From Panorpa germanica (taxonomy: Eukaryota > Arthropoda > Insecta > Mecoptera > Panorpidae): a DNA stretch of 64,000 nucleotides. Made by a program: the position numbers and the translations under genes. Shown here piece by piece: positions 1 to 12,518 of this stretch (its first letter is position 1; the number at the start of each line of letters is the position of its first letter). The notes beneath the pieces are model-generated. The model saw only the letters and a list, made by a program, of their open reading frames with translations, had not been told where the DNA came from and did no database searches. The stretch covers positions 16,616,001 through 16,680,000 of the forward strand of contig OY783214.1 in NCBI GenBank assembly GCA_963678705.1, written 5' to 3'.

Positions 1-3000
1 GTTACAAAACGATAATTTACTTTGATTTTATATGTTCGTGAAAAGCAAATGACATGCTCCAAGATCTGCACCGATGGCAGCTCCAGACAGTACCACGAGC
101 AGTGTGCATATAATTAAAGTCAAGATTCAAACCATTTCCTATCGAAGTTGACTATTTCACTGAAGATTTATTATCATAGGATTAACATATCCGTTAGCAT
201 CACTGTTAATGAATCTTTTATTTCAATCTCTGTAATTAACAGGATTTACGAGTGTGGCGCTGATAGTCATACCCATACTACACCATTACCATATCCTTCC
301 AAACCAAACCATCCGCCATCTGCATCCATATCCATTGCATCTGTAAGCCATTATATTTATTTAAAATACAATGCCACATAAAAACTTAATGTTTTAGCGC
401 ATTTATTTGTTTGTGTAATGACAGGTATCTAATTATTTGTTCTTTTGTGTGATTTTATCAACACTGCGTACAGCGGGTTGCATGTGTATCACACTCTCTA
501 ACTTTCCAGAGATTCTCAATTGAAAATTAAATTTACTAGTACCTCGTTGATTATTGCTTTCAATGACAAACATTGGGAGCCTGTGTTCTATCACCATCAC
601 TATGTGGGAGATTTACATACTCCACGTCCGGTCTACATGTTATTGAGCATGACTGCGGTTCATATATAATTATCATTTTTAAAATACATTGAGATTATTC
701 ACACTCGAAATAAATTTATTCCGTTAGTTTGTTATTTGCTTTTTTTTGTTTTAAGTAATTTATTACCATTTGTTTACTGATTGCTTGCTCTGAGTTCATT
801 GTTTATTACATATTTATCATTGGGAAAAATTGTGTATTCATGTAATGATGGAGGACATTAAAATCACTTGTCTTTCCAACGATTTGAACTACTAAGTCAT
901 ATTCCTAATATTTTTAGCAGAGTGGCTTTCAACATGTAAGTTAAGCGACCTTGCCTATTGCCCTGAACTAGGCCATTGTTTTCCCAGCTTAAGTCACAAT
1001 GCCATTAGATATTAATTCAGTATTGTTAAGAGTCCGATTACCATTCTTCAAACCTATATTTACTATGATTATTAATTACATAAACTGCTATTTACTGTAC
1101 GGGCACAATCTCTGTGATACGCCAGCCTAAAGTGAAGTGAAGTTCTTCGTATGTAGCGCGCCTAGAACGGGTACTGGTCACATCCGCATCGCGTCTCTGC
1201 TAAGTTATGCATAAAAACATATAATTCATGATTTTATGTTGACAAATAATGCATTTTATCATAAAATAACCGTGGGAGAGTCTTTGTAAATTAATTCTAG
1301 TAAATAATTTAAAATATTATTATTGTTTATACTTTATTATACTTATAGTAACATTATATTGCAAGAAAACGTCTTTTCAATAAGATGTTTTACTTGTAAA
1401 TAGACTGTATGAACGTTAGTTAACTAATTTAACGATGTGGGAAAATTGTAAAACTGTTAATAGTTATGTATTAGTAACTAACGTTAACTAAGCCGTTAGT
1501 TATTATGATCTAACATCAGGTTATTTCTGTCTTTTTAACACCTGGAAATCCAAAACTTTCAAAATTTAAATATAAATATATTTAATTGCTTTGATTGAAT
1601 GGTTTTTCTATTAAAAAGCAATGCTATATCAACGCACAAAATTCAGGATTGCAATATTATAGAATATATTAACAATTAAAATAATCTTTCTCGTCCCTTT
1701 AATTAATAAATAAAATTTTAAACTGATTTATACTTTCCGAATTATTGTTTTGTATTAAAGATCAATTAATTTTCTTCAAGAAATTATAATTACATTTCCA
1801 AATGAAATAATTTTATTCAAAATCTGGAAATTTGTTGCATTATTTCTGTATGACAAATTCGTGGTTATTTTAAGGTTGAGTAGCTTTACATGGGACTATA
1901 AAGCAAAGTAAGATGACCCTTTTATATTAATCACGAATTATTATAAATACAAATATTTAATTTGATTGTACAAAGTATCTTTTTGATTGATTTGTATTGA
2001 TATTTTGGTTTGGTCAATCACTAAACTAACTCACTAAATTAATGTTGTCTTAAAGTTTCCCTAATACAATTTTCTTTTCTGTTGCATTATAATCAGTGTC
2101 ATATTGGAGGTTCATAGTATAAGACTTACATACTATAAGACATTACTTTTTATGTAAAAAGTTTTATTATACTCAAGTTTGGACTCATTTTAACAAGCAT
2201 ATTACACTAATGTACCATAGATGCTAAAGAAACGGGAAATAAAAATATGTCCTAGCAATAGTACTTTCTTAATCCTTTCTCAAATATTTATTTCAAATAA
2301 TTTTACGACACCTATAGCCCTCCGGTACAAAATTTACTTTTTTTTATTTAATTATTTATTTGCCTTGACTTTTATTCGTCATAGCCACCATCTAACATTT
2401 TACATACATAAATTACATTTTATAATTCTATTTTACAAATTTCTAAATATTTAAATAATTCACAAAATTTACTTAAGATCATTTATATTGATGGATTATT
2501 ATATTACGCCAGTTAAATAATAAAAAAAAAAAATAGAATACCAAAAACATATCCTTTTTTTTAATATAGGTTCATTTTAGTTTGTAAGTACTATAATTGT
2601 GTCTTCGTTATAGTATAGTTGTTTAATTACAAAGCTAGATGGCTGCACAGAACAGAATAAGTGGGTGGTTGTTCCCATCGGTTGGGGGATGATTACCGAC
2701 TACCGACTACCAACTACCCCTTTACCAGTTGGGTGGTTAAGGTTTAGGGGTTGACATTGTATTATTATTGCAGAAAGCGTCCTCTGGCTTCACATCAATA
2801 AACACAGAGCTTATTCGTTGTGCGCATACTTTGTCTTCATTTCGAATTATTTAATACTAGAGCTTTTAATATATCTATAATATATTATAGGAATATATTG
2901 ACTGCTATGCGACTACCATGAACATTCTACTACATTAGGTTTTTGCAAGTTGCATTATGGGTATACAATTTAGAACTTTATTTTGTGTTATATATTTGTT

Positions 3001-3099
3001 GAAACATTTACAGGAAAACTTTTCAATAAGCTGGTTTAAAAATTATATGGCAATACTACTAGTTGATAAATTAAAGAAGGAGCGTTGACGAGATTTTAA
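1..3099. other. AT-rich unique DNA, no gene seen
   Basis: Apart from the inverted repeat at 1412-1485, it holds a small GC-richer patch at 1090-1200 (including GTAGCGCGCC) and an imperfect CGACTAC repeat at 2696-2719. Open frames here are short and rich in F, I, Y and K. Confidence 0.7.
1412..1485. repeat. Short inverted repeat
   Basis: AACGTTAGTT (1412-1421) and AACTAACGTT (1476-1485) are perfect 10-bp inverted repeats with a 54-bp loop. The left one overlaps the 12-bp palindrome TTAGTTAACTAA (1416-1427). Function unknown. Confidence 0.7.
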
Positions 3100-3243
3100 G
3101 AAGAGAAGTCACCAGATGCAATTAAAGAATTATATGATAGTGTTAAAGATGTTTATCTCTTCTTAACTTCGAATAACATAACTTCCAATACTAATTGCGG
3201 GAAGGTTGGCTATCAGTGCTTCAGGAGGAATTGCCCTGGTGTA
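3100..3243 (+). other. 48-codon protein-like open stretch
   Basis: Stop-to-stop frame without a useful ATG. It includes DAIKELYDSVKDVYLFL, followed by a segment with three cysteines (CGKVGYQCFRRNC). Composition is more protein-like than the neighbouring frames, but no splice sites of quality flank it and no family is recognised. It may be a fossil exon, a transposon fragment or chance. Confidence 0.12.
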
Positions 3244-3621
3244 TAAACAATATTTTCTTTTTGAATTACATGGATTAATCTAGTCGGAGGCCTTTGAACG
3301 GCTAGGCCCATGGCAGCCTCATCTTCTATGAGAGGACCTTCCTAATATATTTGTAAATATACCACTTTATATAAAAAAACATACAAAATAATGCCTACGG
3401 TGACTATAATATATTTATACTAGTGTATAGAACTTGCTATTTGAAATACCACTATCTTTTGTATAAAGAAATTCAAAAAAGAATCTAAAAAAAATTAAGT
3501 GCAAAAAATATTTACTTAAAAAACTAAATAGTGTACCTAACATTACCGAAGTAATGTAGCACGGTGCTCTACTGTTCTTAGCTAACATAACACACAAACT
3601 ATGTATGTATGTGTAGCAAAT

Positions 3622-3655
3622 ACACACACACACACATACATACATACATATATAT
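3622..3655. repeat. (CA)n then (CATA)n compound microsatellite
   Basis: ACACACACACACACAC passes directly into CATACATACATACATA and then ATATATA. The minus-strand open frame covering it is an artefact of the repeat. Confidence 0.9.
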
Positions 3656-3897
3656 AGACGTAGAGTGAATTAGTATATCTCAAAGCAAAGCAGAGAAATC
3701 ATGAAATAGAATAATAATTTAAGGGAAGACATGTGATTTGATGCGAAAGTAACACGCGAATTACGTTAAACGGTTGTACCCTTACTCAATCTCATCCCCC
3801 ATCTCTAACAAACCCCCTTCTTTTCTCCCACTCCCCATACCAATCCTTCTATATTAACCCCTTCACTACCCACTATTATAGAACACAGAAAAGCGAC

Positions 3898-3917
3898 TAC
3901 CCGCCGCCGCCGCCCGC
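3898..3917 (+). repeat. (CCG)n run
   Basis: CCGCCGCCGCCGCCCGC, a GC-only patch at the right end of a C-rich tract in AT-rich surroundings. Confidence 0.9.
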
Positions 3918-6900
3918 TTGATTCTCTTGTCTTTCCATTCTTTAACATTTACCAAAGGGTATTTTATTTATGCAGTGTTTTTATTTGATCAAAGTTTATG
4001 TAGTCAAATTGAATCATTAATTAATCATTGATTATTACTAATAAATTAAACCTTAATACTAAAAATAAAAATAAATATTTTCAAGTTGGTATACAATTTA
4101 TAAGATGATATTTTTAATTTAGTTATGATGACTTTCTGGCTATAGAGTATTTTTATTATATTCTTCATTCATTATTATTATTATTTACATGATAAATTGG
4201 ACCTTTCATTTCCTATTAGTGCATTTAATATTTTACGCAGTCCATATTACACTGTACGAATAATTTCTTATTATCACAATCGAGTATGACAGAATGATTC
4301 CTTCGTCTGACAAGTTGGGTGCTTGATGCAGCCCTCATCGTCTCGTATTTCTGTGACGTCACGTGCACGTTACTTTAACCTTTGACTCGACGACGATCTG
4401 TTGGCCTTCATGTTATAACTCAGTCTCTGTATGTTCATTTGTTTCATTTAGGGGTATATTTACCCCTTTGATGCTATTTGCTACTTGAATTTAAATGTAT
4501 TATTGTGGAATTTTAGCTCATTTCATTATTACATACACACACACACATACACAAATATCTCCTTGTCTGTCTGGCTGACATTTCTCTGTGGATACGACTC
4601 TGAGATAAACGAGATGATGTTTTGATCCTTTAAGAAGTTATTCTGTTATTATCTGGTTCTTGTCCGGCATATGATTTCATAAAATGTTTTAATTGAAATT
4701 CTGGAAATTTGATAAATATTCTCGTTCATATCACCATTTATTTGACAACACACAACCTCCTACAGTGCTAAACACAAAACATGAACATTACTGTGAATAT
4801 GATTGTGATCTCGCTCACTGTGTCCATTGATTATATTATGATTATCTCGTAAGTGTAAAGAACCTTTGCGGACACAGATGTTCCTTGAAAGACAAAGTTT
4901 ATTAGCAAATGTTATCACCGAGATGTTGTTATGACTTCCGCATTGACTATTCCGTTCCAGTAATCAATAATCATAAAAGGAATACATCTTCATCAGCATG
5001 TGTGATCATGTGTCATATAGAATCATGTCCTGTCGTTCCCCCGTTCCCGTTCCCTTTCCCGGTTCTTCATGAGCTATGCTGAATGTGTCCTGTGGCACTC
5101 ATATAGGTACCGCACAACTACACTATATATAATAATAGCATTTTTACTATTTTATATAATTCACGTCTAAAATTGTGGTTTTCCGTGCAAAGTAACAATC
5201 AACATTTTTACAACCCGACAATATTGCACTCTTGTAAGAGAAAAATAGTGTAAGAGCCAAGTTTTGTGTCTTTTTTATTGCGCCCCAAAATATCCAATAC
5301 AAGAATCCCTGAATCATCCCAGTCTCTAAAAGAAATACGAGTACCACACACAAACATCCCTGAACGGTGATCAAGGGTAGACGGGGGGTTGAAATGGATG
5401 GAAAAGCCTTTTAAACATTCACAGCTGTCATCTAAAACAAATAAAATTTGGTACATAAATGAAAATGTCATATATATCTCTCTGTGCGATGGATGGTGTG
5501 ATGGTGCAGGTATAGAGAGAGACCCACTACTCGGTGCTAGTAGCTGATGCTGGATTTATTGCCATCTCTTGTTGCTTTGATGACTTTGAAAGGTTTTTAT
5601 CATAAAATATACTAGGAACTCTGTAAAGGACGTTTACTCAGCTGAGAATTACCAAATTATTTCTATATTTTACTATCGAATACTTATTGAAAGCTTCATT
5701 TGCTTTTTACGGTGTGCATAGACATTGGATTGTGTTAAGGAATGACGTTACTCTTGTGTTTTTAGTCTTATTCTTTTAGTTGCTTATGCAATTTCTGATA
5801 TCTGAGTCGCATCTGGTAATATTTACCTACCTTACTCCCTTCACTTCTCTCCTACATTTCATTCATTAACTCCAATGCGTTGAACACTTTCAGTGGTGAA
5901 TTGTGGACGCCTAATATAAAGGACCTTGTACTCTTATTTCTCCTCAAAACATCCTTCGAAAATAAATGGATATTGTTCATAACAGAAAATCGTTGTAAAC
6001 AAGCGAACCCACTTACTAGGAACCTGTTTAAACAACATCATATAAAACTTTTATGAAAAACTATAATAATAAAAATTTGATAAGCTAAAAACAAACAAAA
6101 AATAATTTATATCAAAATTATTTAAATTTAAAACGTTACAACATTATCAGATTTCGTTAAATATTTGTTCTATTTTTTGTACTGCACTGAGTACGAGCAC
6201 TGTGTTTTGTTATGACGTGTACAAGAATATTTTGTTGAACCCCTGAAAATTTCACGTATCTTCCTAACTTTTTGTGTATATATACGTATAATGAAAATGA
6301 TTCAGCCGAAGGCACTTTTAATTTTCAAGAAATGATCTGTGTGTACAACCGGTCAAATACTTCTATTTATTTTTAGGTATATTTACAACAAATATATTTT
6401 GTAAAATTCATGAAATGTTTTACATAAAATTTGTCTACTAATTTGTAGTACCGTGTATTTTTATATTTATATATATTTGGTATTAATTCTCTATTGTTCA
6501 AGGTATATGGGAATTATGGCGACATGCCTTGTATGTAACTTTAGTTTGGGAACTCATGCATATGCTTTCTGTTATTTTTGTACGTAATATCCATTATTAA
6601 ACATGTGTTGTGTATTTATTTAAGAAGATATAAAATTATTTTCGAGAGATTGGTTATTAAAATAAATGTTCGTTTTTTATCTCAAAATGAAACTCGATTC
6701 GCACTGGAGACACGGTTGTCTTCGTCATAGACACGATTCAGGACATAGTTTGTTTCATTTTAATACCCAACAATGGAAATTGATTTGAATTATTCCAATC
6801 GTTTCGCGCTCGTGTCGTAGATATTCTAAAACGAACGAATATCGCAGATGAAGTTTTCGTATATAAACTTTCTAATATACATTTTAATATAAGTTCAACG

Positions 6901-7484
6901 TTTTCAAGTTTCTTCCTATAGTATAGATCTTAACACGTTTTAATCCTGTATATATCTTTGTTCTTGTATTTCACATTTATTTCTTTAGCCCGACTCTGTT
7001 TGATAAAATCACAGGGGGTTTAAGAAATTCACTCATATAAAATACTATTTACTTTATTTTTCATTTTAATTTGAATATAGAAATAGGTCCGACAGGTTTG
7101 GGTTAACTTAAATAGTCTAATTTTTGTCTGATAGCTTAGTCAGTAAACATCCCTTATAAATTTAAAGCGGAAATGGTTAATGCATTAGTTTACAGAAGAG
7201 TACGGAAGCAGTTACCGCATTTTGTTTAAGGAATGAACCGTAGCAGAGAAGGGAAGTGAAAAGAAAGTCGAATGCAAGCGGTGTCTTTATGTTTACACGC
7301 ATAAATGCGTTGTGTCAGCCACTTGCCACGTTTCAGTAAGCGTTAGTCCAAAAATCAACCACACCGTTACTGCTGATGGTACCACCCGCAAACAAATATA
7401 TACTTCCTTTCTCTCCTAAGTTTTGTTCACTTTCTAACACTTTCCTTACTAAAGAGTGGACGCTTAGCATTAGAGAAATATGCA

Positions 7485-7650
7485 GCAGTTCGATGCGTCA
7501 CCGTTGATGAAACCTGCATCCATTATTATACGTCATAGTCCAAATGACAGTGAAAACAATATATTTTTCACGGTGAATCGGCCTCGAAGCAAAGACAGTT
7601 CCATCGGCTGGAAAGGTTATGACCACTCACGAACTTTTTGCGGAAAGGAA
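7485..7650 (+). pseudogene. Mariner transposase fragment (dead)
   Basis: From 7491 the plus strand reads CVTVDETCIHYYT, matching the catalytic-region motif of mariner transposases, where VDETWIHHYTPE is the usual form and the D is part of the DDD catalytic triad. Three in-frame stops follow. From 7583, in a different frame, it reads EAKTVPSAGKVMTT, matching the conserved KTVPSAGKVM segment found shortly downstream in the family. The frame change plus stops show long inactivity. Terminal inverted repeats were not found, and the rest of the protein is not recognisable in the flanks. Confidence 0.85.
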
Positions 7651-7853
7651 GTATGATCCCGTGACAATGCTACAGTGAATAATTGGACTGAAATTTTGTA
7701 TGGCGTCGTTTGAAAAATTGCACTGAAATTTTCACGTGTAGGTTTAGATTCACTCTTCTTTGACTTTTAGTCTCTCAACATATAAAACTCCAGCAAACTT
7801 TTGAGTCACCCAGTGCATATGATCGTTGAGCTGCTGTCGTTTGTCGCTGTTTC

Positions 7854-7880
7854 AATTGCTATTCGCTATTCGCTATTCGT
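7854..7880 (+). repeat. (CTATTCG)n heptamer repeat
   Basis: Three 7-bp units, CTATTCG, followed within 15 bp by an imperfect TCCTCG/TCTTCG run to 7916. Confidence 0.85.
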
Positions 7881-8128
7881 CCTCCAATGTCCTCGTCCTC
7901 ATCCTCGTCTTCGTCTTTACAGTGACAGTTGATTAAAACACTTCAAAACGGATGCTTTTAAACAGTTCTCAATTTTCTTCGACAATATCTTTTACATGAA
8001 AGTAATATTTGACAATTTCACAATTCTTCAATCTTATATTTCACTTCATACAAATTAAATATGGTGTAAATATTTACGAGTATTATTTGATGTGGTGCTC
8101 TTAATTATAATCTCTTCAGTATAGTGGT

Positions 8129-8130
<2 letters not shown>

Positions 8131-8198
<68 letters not shown>
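8131..8198. repeat. (AT)34 microsatellite
   Basis: Uninterrupted AT dinucleotide run of 68 bp, the longest simple repeat in the window and able to extrude a cruciform. Its length is likely polymorphic and error-prone in assembly. Confidence 0.98.
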
Positions 8199-8201
<3 letters not shown>

Positions 8202-10261
8202 ATATTCCTTTTTATATAAAATATCATCACACCAAAGTTAGTTTTTTAAGCACGTTTCCCTACACAAACACAAAAGACAAAGTATAACACAAGCCACCAA
8301 CTAATAACATAGACATTGTGGATATAGGCGAAGCCTAGGAACCATAGAGTTAAGAAATAGACAAATCAAATTTTATAATAAACATATTTTGAATTTGAAC
8401 AGTTCTAGTCCAAGTACCAAAATTTCTCACAGCGATGCCATCGTGTAAATAAGTCTAAATTTCAGGATTGTATCGAGACCCGCCATACAGTCGAGTTTTC
8501 TTTTCATTAAGTAATTTTGGTTCGCGCACTGGATCATAGTGGCCTAGTATCAATCTCTAACGATCTCGGCTACTTTATTATATTATATATATTCAAAAGT
8601 TCACTTTATATATATCCTTTATTTGCATGTATATAAATATACAACTAACTAAGTATTTTGTCTTCAACAATATCCATAGATAGCTGGGGGCAATATGTTC
8701 CATTTCATTCGAATGTTGTCCCCCTACCGCTAATATTCCAGACTAGTACCCCCTCCTCTTTTCCCAATGAACATTTGGTAGTAAAACAATCCCCATCCCT
8801 TAACTTATTTCCATAGAATATTATATCCCAACAAAATACTGTATATTTGTACCCCATATAAAATACTGCCACTCTGCTCACCCTCCTGATCTTCCCTACA
8901 CACCTATACCACCCGCCACCCCTGTCACTTATCAATAAGTTTAATTACAATTTTCTGTCTGGTAGGGATGAATTTTGAAATGTACTAATCTTTGAGTTTT
9001 TGATGTCGCTCTCGCTATCGTAATATTCTCATCAATGGGGATTAATTTATTTGATGAATTTTTAATCAGAAGCAATATTCAAATTGCTTTTTGTTTAACC
9101 TATCAACAAATTTATAATTTAGTCTTGTTGCCATAAGGTGTTCCTTAATTAACAGGTATTAATTATTTGTAAATGAATTTTTGTAAATTGGGTGGAATTG
9201 TGGTTTGACTTTGGGGTGCTTTGAGTAATACTACAAATATGGTAGACTGGATCAAAAATATTAGTTGCATTAGTATTCAAAATTTTTTAGAGTTTACAGG
9301 TTTATTTAAGATTCGAACCTAATCAAACTAATTCTATCTCTTAACTTGGCTAAAAACTGTGTTCAACAATGACACAACTTTTTTGTTGTTAAAAGTGAAA
9401 CGCACTTTTGTGAGAAGCAAAATTTTAACCTTTGAACTTTACCGCTAAACACACTCATTACAGATTGCACTGCGGACAGTTGTTTAGCTTTACTACCCTT
9501 AACAACATTGACTAAAGCAATCACAGCAACTTGTTTAACTACGACTTAATTTTTTGTTACACATATTGACAATGCTCTACTTTATCGGCAGGCGTTCTAA
9601 TAAACAAAATATTCATATTCCTACAATAACCTAACTTAAAAGTCAAACTTTTTTTCTATTTTTATCTATTTCAAACGCTGCCGATTTTTATTTGCATCAT
9701 AAAATTTTATGGTAGGAACTGTGTTAGTATGTTTCTATTTTCTTTTTTTTTTTCTTTGTTTTTTTTTTTTGTTTGGGTTGGACCATTTGTCAGTGCTATG
9801 TGTTATGTTGGCGGCACTTCGGCATCCTCTCCATACAAAGAGGTTTTTAGTTTATTAGTGAATTTGTAAATATATATCAAATATTATTATTTTGTTACAC
9901 AGATTTCTATAAAATACTCTGAAATAGAATGAACGTTAACGTGAACGTCAAGTCAAATCTTTTCACGTGTCTATACTAATTGATCGAAATATTTAAATTA
10001 TTTTTATGGCTGGTTGAAGTTTGACTTGGTGTTGGTGTTGGCGGTTGGATATGGGTCTCTATCTGAATCACACCCTAAAAGAGTTGGATATTGATTTAGT
10101 GTTAAATCTCTTAGGTTTAGGAATTGTTGCATGGGTTACAACCTTGTCAAGAAATCGTTTTTAGCCATCCATTCGATCGCCTTATCCATTAAGCACGGTA
10201 GTTATAATAGATGTGAATATGAAAGGTTTGTCTGATCACTATTACTTTCCTAATAAGTGTA
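8199..10261. other. AT-rich unique DNA, no gene seen
   Basis: A worn SINE-like fragment (ATCTCGGCTAC near 8566-8576) and poly-T runs at 9740-9770 are the only features noticed. The minus-strand 76-codon frame at 8705-8935 crosses a C-rich tract and shows no domain. Confidence 0.65.
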
Positions 10262-10340
10262 ATAAGTAATTTAACTTAATAACAACCAAATCTAGAAAAT
10301 ATAACGAAGACACAGGCCACACCCCATTGTGTCGTCATTC
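10262..10340 (-). mobile_element. tRNA-derived SINE remnant, same family as 37255
   Basis: The minus strand reads GACGACACAATGGGGTGTGG, then TATATTTTCTAGATTTGG and TTGTTATTAAGTTAAATT. This matches the copy at 37255 with an internal deletion of roughly 17 bp that removes the B-box region. Confidence 0.6.
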
Positions 10341-10512
10341 TATTGAAACTCAAAATCCACTGTGTGTGATATGTGCCTCGTTTGTCCTTCATGCGAAAGT
10401 GTATCCAGCGCACAGTACTACTAAATTGTTTTAGTCAGTCAACATTAGGGGCTATGACAATGACCCGCATGCAAATAATATTACGGTCGACACTTGGAAT
10501 TACTAGCATTAA

Positions 10513-10974
10513 ATGCGGATTGAACAGTCAAGCCGGCCCTGGATGAGTGAGGGAATGAAGACTTACTTTTTTTTATCGTTAAGTCGTATGGTAATAACAT
10601 ATTTTTACAACATGTTTTCGTTTAAAACTTCAAACCAATATTTCCTTTTAATTGCTCCTTTAATACACTCATTGCACCCTTACACGTACATATTTATTCA
10701 TGCTTATGTGTTCTCATATTTTGTATACTTTTGTATGTGCTTACTGCTTATGCATTATTATTTAGTGTTCAAAAGGAACATTTCCTGTCGAATGACTTTT
10801 GTATGCAGTGTGCGCTTTGCCGACATCACTTTACTAAGTCGTAAAATCGGTAATAGCTCATCGGACCACCCGCCAACTGCGCTCACGTTCAGGCGTTCAT
10901 CTAGTGATGATGTTGCGCTAGGCGAGAGTCATCTGGAGCCTGGGTTGCCAACGATGAAGCAATTATTAAACTAG
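10513..10974 (+). CDS. Longest open frame (153 codons), probably not a gene
   Basis: It is ATG-initiated and the longest frame in the window. The N-terminal two thirds is rich in F, Y, H and L, as expected from translating AT-rich DNA. The last third crosses a GC-richer patch (10850-10960) and is serine-rich. It has no recognisable domain, signal or splice context. It is listed only because of its length. Confidence 0.08.
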   Translation: MRIEQSSRPWMSEGMKTYFFLSLSRMVITYFYNMFSFKTSNQYFLLIAPLIHSLHPYTYIFIHAYVFSYFVYFCMCLLLMHYYLVFKRNISCRMTFVCSVRFADITLLSRKIGNSSSDHPPTALTFRRSSSDDVALGESHLEPGLPTMKQLLN

Positions 10975-11187
10975 TAATGTCCAGAGTGCAATGGATAATA
11001 TTTTCGGGGCCACCTATACAATGTAATATTTATTAACGAAATAACTTAATGGCGCTAAGCAAAGTTATTTGCATTTTAGGTTTAATCAGTCTACTCTACG
11101 AAATCGTAGTCACAAAAATAAATAAATCATTGATTGAAGTGAAATGCAACGTCACAAATGTAACATTCTAAAAATTGTGGATGTATC

Positions 11188-11642
11188 CAGAGGCGGCCTT
11201 AGGGTGTGACAAGCAGGGCAACCACCCGGGGACTTGCATTCTCGTGCAAGAACTCAAGTAGAAAAATTCATTGCTATATATGTATTTGAATCTCGCGCCT
11301 CGCTCTTTAGAAATCCCACTAGAATCACTGCGTATATCTTTTAAGGCATTCATGTACCTTAGTTTATCATTATTAATATTTGTCATTTTTGTGCTTGTTA
11401 ACTTTTATAAATCTTCCAATATAAAATTTTATTTCTCGTCAATTATCATCGAAAATACTTACTTACAATTTACATAAATTATACAAAGAACAAGTGCCTC
11501 GTAAAGATCTGTTGCCCGGGGCCTCGCAAAGATCTGTCGCCTCAGGGCATCGCAAAGTTCTGTCGCCCGGGGCCTCGCAACGTTCTGCCGCCCGGGGCCT
11601 CGCAAAGATCTGCTGCCCGGGGCCTTGCTAAGACCGCCCCTG
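11188..11642. mobile_element. hAT-like MITE with 8-bp target duplication
   Basis: The left end CAGAGGCGGCCTTAG and the right end CTAAGACCGCCCCTG are inverted repeats (13 of 15). They are flanked by GATGTATC (11180-11187) and GATGTAAC (11643-11650), an 8-bp duplication matching at 7 of 8. Ends of CAG(A/G)G form and 8-bp duplications are typical of hAT elements. The 455-bp body has a long AT-rich middle. Near the right end there is a minisatellite of about five 25-bp units (GCCTCGCAAAGATCTG plus a C/G-rich half, 11506-11632). No transposase is encoded. A diverged relative lies at 27007-27343. Confidence 0.85.
11506..11632 (+). repeat. 25-bp minisatellite inside the hAT-like element
   Basis: Five imperfect tandem units of 25-26 bp with the pattern GATCTGTCGCCCGGGG followed by CCTCGCAAA. 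Two units have GTTCTG instead of GATCTG. The related element at 27007 keeps only two or three units, so unit number has changed between copies. It is a strong GC-rich island in otherwise AT-rich DNA. Confidence 0.9.
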
Positions 11643-11892
11643 GATGTAACTTTGCTCTGCACTGATTAAAACGTTTAGATAAGTCAAGATATATTAAATG
11701 AAAGATAAATTATCTTACGCATGTTTAATGTTATTTTACGGTCATTATTCACATACGTATGTGTAATGTTAGAACAATTTTATTATCTTATAATATTAGA
11801 AAAATAAAAAACACCTTGTTTTTTTAACGAAATGCAATACGGTCCCATAATGTCGGGCAAGGGGGTTCTTTAACCCATACCTCTTCCTTCTT

Positions 11893-11930
11893 CCCTATTC
11901 CCTGTTCCCTGTTCCCTGTTCCTATTCCAG
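11893..11930 (+). repeat. (CCTGTTC)n heptamer repeat
   Basis: Three to four CCTGTTC-like units with degenerate CCTATTC copies on both sides. Similar CCGTTC words occur at 5038-5063 and 39426-39454. Confidence 0.85.
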
Positions 11931-12496
11931 ATTCATGTAATGTGCTCCCGATGTTCCCAGTTTAGCTGTTCTTGTAATTTAAGGGACATTAATATTTTAA
12001 TGATAACACACACATTGAATCTTAAACTTTTTTTGCTATAAGTTTAGCTCTCGATATTAAAAAGAGTTAGAGAACGACATGTGTTTAACATATGGAAGAT
12101 TTTTATGATTTTTTTCCTTGAAGGATCCCTGAAGATGAGTGACGAGATGGATAATTATTATGTTTATTTTCAATTAGGTTCAGTTTTTGTGTTATTATGA
12201 TTTACCTTTATTAGATGACAAGGAAATAATTATAATCAAATTTATTAACTAAATTCAGTTAATATATATTCGTGATAAATGATTTACAAGAGCAATGCTC
12301 TCTGATTTTAATATTTATAAAAAAAACATACGTCTACTGCATGAATTAATTGTTTAAAAGTGTCGTTCATTAAACAAACAGAAAAGAAGAGAATTCATTT
12401 CTACTTTGACATCGTTGCAAGAGTACAAGAATTTCTTATTGGAGGCATGTAAGTGTTTACTTACACAAAAAACTTATTACACAGGAGTGTAGCCTA

Positions 12497-12518
12497 CATA
12501 TATATATATATATATATA
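12497..12518. repeat. (AT)n microsatellite
   Basis: Uninterrupted run of about 22 bp of alternating A and T next to TAGCCTAC. Confidence 0.9.

Larger units (their letters stand above)
3244..7484. other. AT-rich unique DNA, no gene seen
   Basis: It includes a C-rich, G-poor tract at 3780-3870 ending in CCG repeats, and CCGTTC words at 5038-5063. Overlapping minus-strand frames at 5147-5471 show no domain. Nothing else stands out. Confidence 0.7.

Noticed and set aside
3415-3645. Minus-strand frame rich in V and C
   Set aside because: Its N-terminal part is the translation of a (CA)n microsatellite.
12347-12456. Short frame ending at a donor-like CAT|GTAAGTG near 12448
   Set aside because: The donor-like sequence is part of a local palindrome (GTAAGTGTTTACTTAC) and no acceptor precedes the frame.
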